A DNA stretch of 15,921 nt, from NCBI GenBank assembly GCA_001310715.1, contig BAXV01000078.1:1-15921 (forward strand), given 5' to 3'. The position numbers were made by a program, and so were the translations under genes. How positions within the stretch are numbered: the first letter of the stretch is position 1; every line of letters begins with the position of its first letter. This stretch comes from Pseudovibrio sp. JCM 19062. Its GTDB lineage: Bacteria > Pseudomonadota > Alphaproteobacteria > Rhizobiales > Stappiaceae. This document shows positions 15,101-15,921 of the stretch, one piece after another. Below the pieces are notes generated by a model. It did not search any database, had not been told where the DNA came from, and was given only the letters and a program-made list of their open reading frames with translations.

Positions 15101-15921
15101 CTAGGCAGGGATCTTCTTTTGCTCTGCGTTGGCGAGCGTTGATATGCGTCGTTCGCGCAGCCTCAGGGCTTTTTCCGCATTGCCTGCGCGTACGTAGCCA
15201 AAGCCCCGCACTTTCTCCGGCCAGGTGAGTAGATCATGCGCCGGCTTCTCACCAGCAGCTGCAAGATGCATTCGGACCATCTCCATGTCGGCCTCATAAG
15301 CCGCACGCAGTTTATTCGCCAGCATCCGTTCCTCATTTTTGCGGAACGGATCAAGGAACGATCCGCGCAGCCCTCGGAAGAAGGCCATCACCGTAAACAC
15401 CTTCATCATCCACGGGCCGAACTCGGTCTTCACCGGCTGACCGGTCACACGGTCTTTTTTTGGCAAAGGGACCACCACCGATGTGAAAGCGCACTTTTAG
15501 CTCACCATCAAAGGTTTTGCTCAGGCTCTGCTTAAACTCAGGTTTCGTGAACAGACGCGCCACTTCAAACTCGTCCTTGTGTGCCAACATGCGAAAATAT
15601 TGCGTGGCGGCGGTGCGCAGGATTTGCTCTCCTGCACCAGCCTTTTTCAGCGCCACCAGTTTTTGCCGGTAGAGCTTGCCAAGGCCAGCGCCCTGATAGT
15701 CCTTGAGGCGGTTGACCCGATCCTCAATCAGCTCTTCCAATGGCTGCGGTCTGTCCAGCTTAACCACTTGCGCCACTGGTGCCCGTGCTTTGGCAACCCG
15801 TTCAGTCCAGCACCATCAGGCGACCCCAGTTGAACGCCTCGAAGTTTTATCACGGGCCACACCGTTCAGCTCAATGGCCTGACGGATGGAACCGAGCGTG
15901 ACGGGGATCAGACCGCGCTGC
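15101..15921 (-). CDS. Indolepyruvate:ferredoxin oxidoreductase, fused large form, C-terminal part, three frameshifts
   Basis: About 273 C-terminal residues of a protein usually near 1,150 aa; the rest lies beyond the window. The enzyme oxidatively decarboxylates arylpyruvates from aromatic amino acids to acyl-CoA, reducing ferredoxin. RQAIELNGVA and the repaired NFEAFNWGRL match the end of the gamma-type domain. LYRQKLVALK, MLAHKDEFEVARL, FHIGGGPFAKK, TEFGPWMMKVF, LRGSFLDPFRKNEERM and VRGFGYV match the DUF6537-type tail. The frame breaks at TTTT 15845-15848 (one missing T), near 15801-15807 (probably one extra base) and at T7 near 15456-15462 (one extra T). The gene is followed by a strong terminator. 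In alphaproteobacteria such fused IOR genes are common and not tied to the neighbours seen here. Confidence 0.85.

Overview
The window looks like chromosomal DNA of an alphaproteobacterium, probably Hyphomicrobiales. The main pointers are a DUF1217 protein, a soluble globin-coupled chemoreceptor, a large fused indolepyruvate:ferredoxin oxidoreductase with a DUF6537-type tail, and an intergenic palindromic repeat containing the CCGAAAA...TTTTCGG core common in that order. A marine denitrifier such as Pseudovibrio would fit, but the genus is a guess. I recognise 15 protein genes. I saw no rRNA, tRNA, CRISPR array or transposase.

Left edge (1-1116, minus): the start of a heme d1 / cytochrome cd1 nitrite reductase maturation operon, nirE (SUMT) followed by a nirC-like cytochrome c that runs off the window. 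Its promoter has a perfect Nnr/FNR-type box (TTGACCATCGTCAA). A 558-bp intergenic region separates it from a divergent plus-strand pair (1675-3941): a laccase-like multicopper oxidase without a visible signal peptide, and an unrecognised six-TM protein whose stop codon lies in a terminator loop. Next on the plus strand are a PaaG-like crotonase and two tandem VOC/glyoxalase paralogues (4113-5828).

Middle: a minus-strand class-A-beta-lactamase-fold protein with Pro in place of the catalytic Ser (5823-7038) is divergent from a GT2 glycosyltransferase (7320-8417). A DUF1217 protein and a cytoplasmic protoglobin chemoreceptor follow on the minus strand, then a 516-bp gap with inverted repeats.

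Right part, all minus: a HupE/UreJ-type permease, a composite palindromic repeat that supplies the stop codon of a tandem universal stress protein, a 12-TM MFS antiporter, and the C-terminal part of indolepyruvate:ferredoxin oxidoreductase, ended by a textbook terminator. Possible functional links are anaerobic respiration and redox sensing (nirE/nirC, multicopper oxidase, globin receptor, ferredoxin-linked oxidoreductase), but the sequence does not prove them.

Important caveat: eight of the 15 genes are broken by 14 single-base frameshifts. Nearly all can be repaired by adding a base to a short G/C run or removing one from an A/T run of seven or eight. This looks like homopolymer sequencing error rather than gene decay, so I annotate those genes as whole CDSs and state where the frame breaks.
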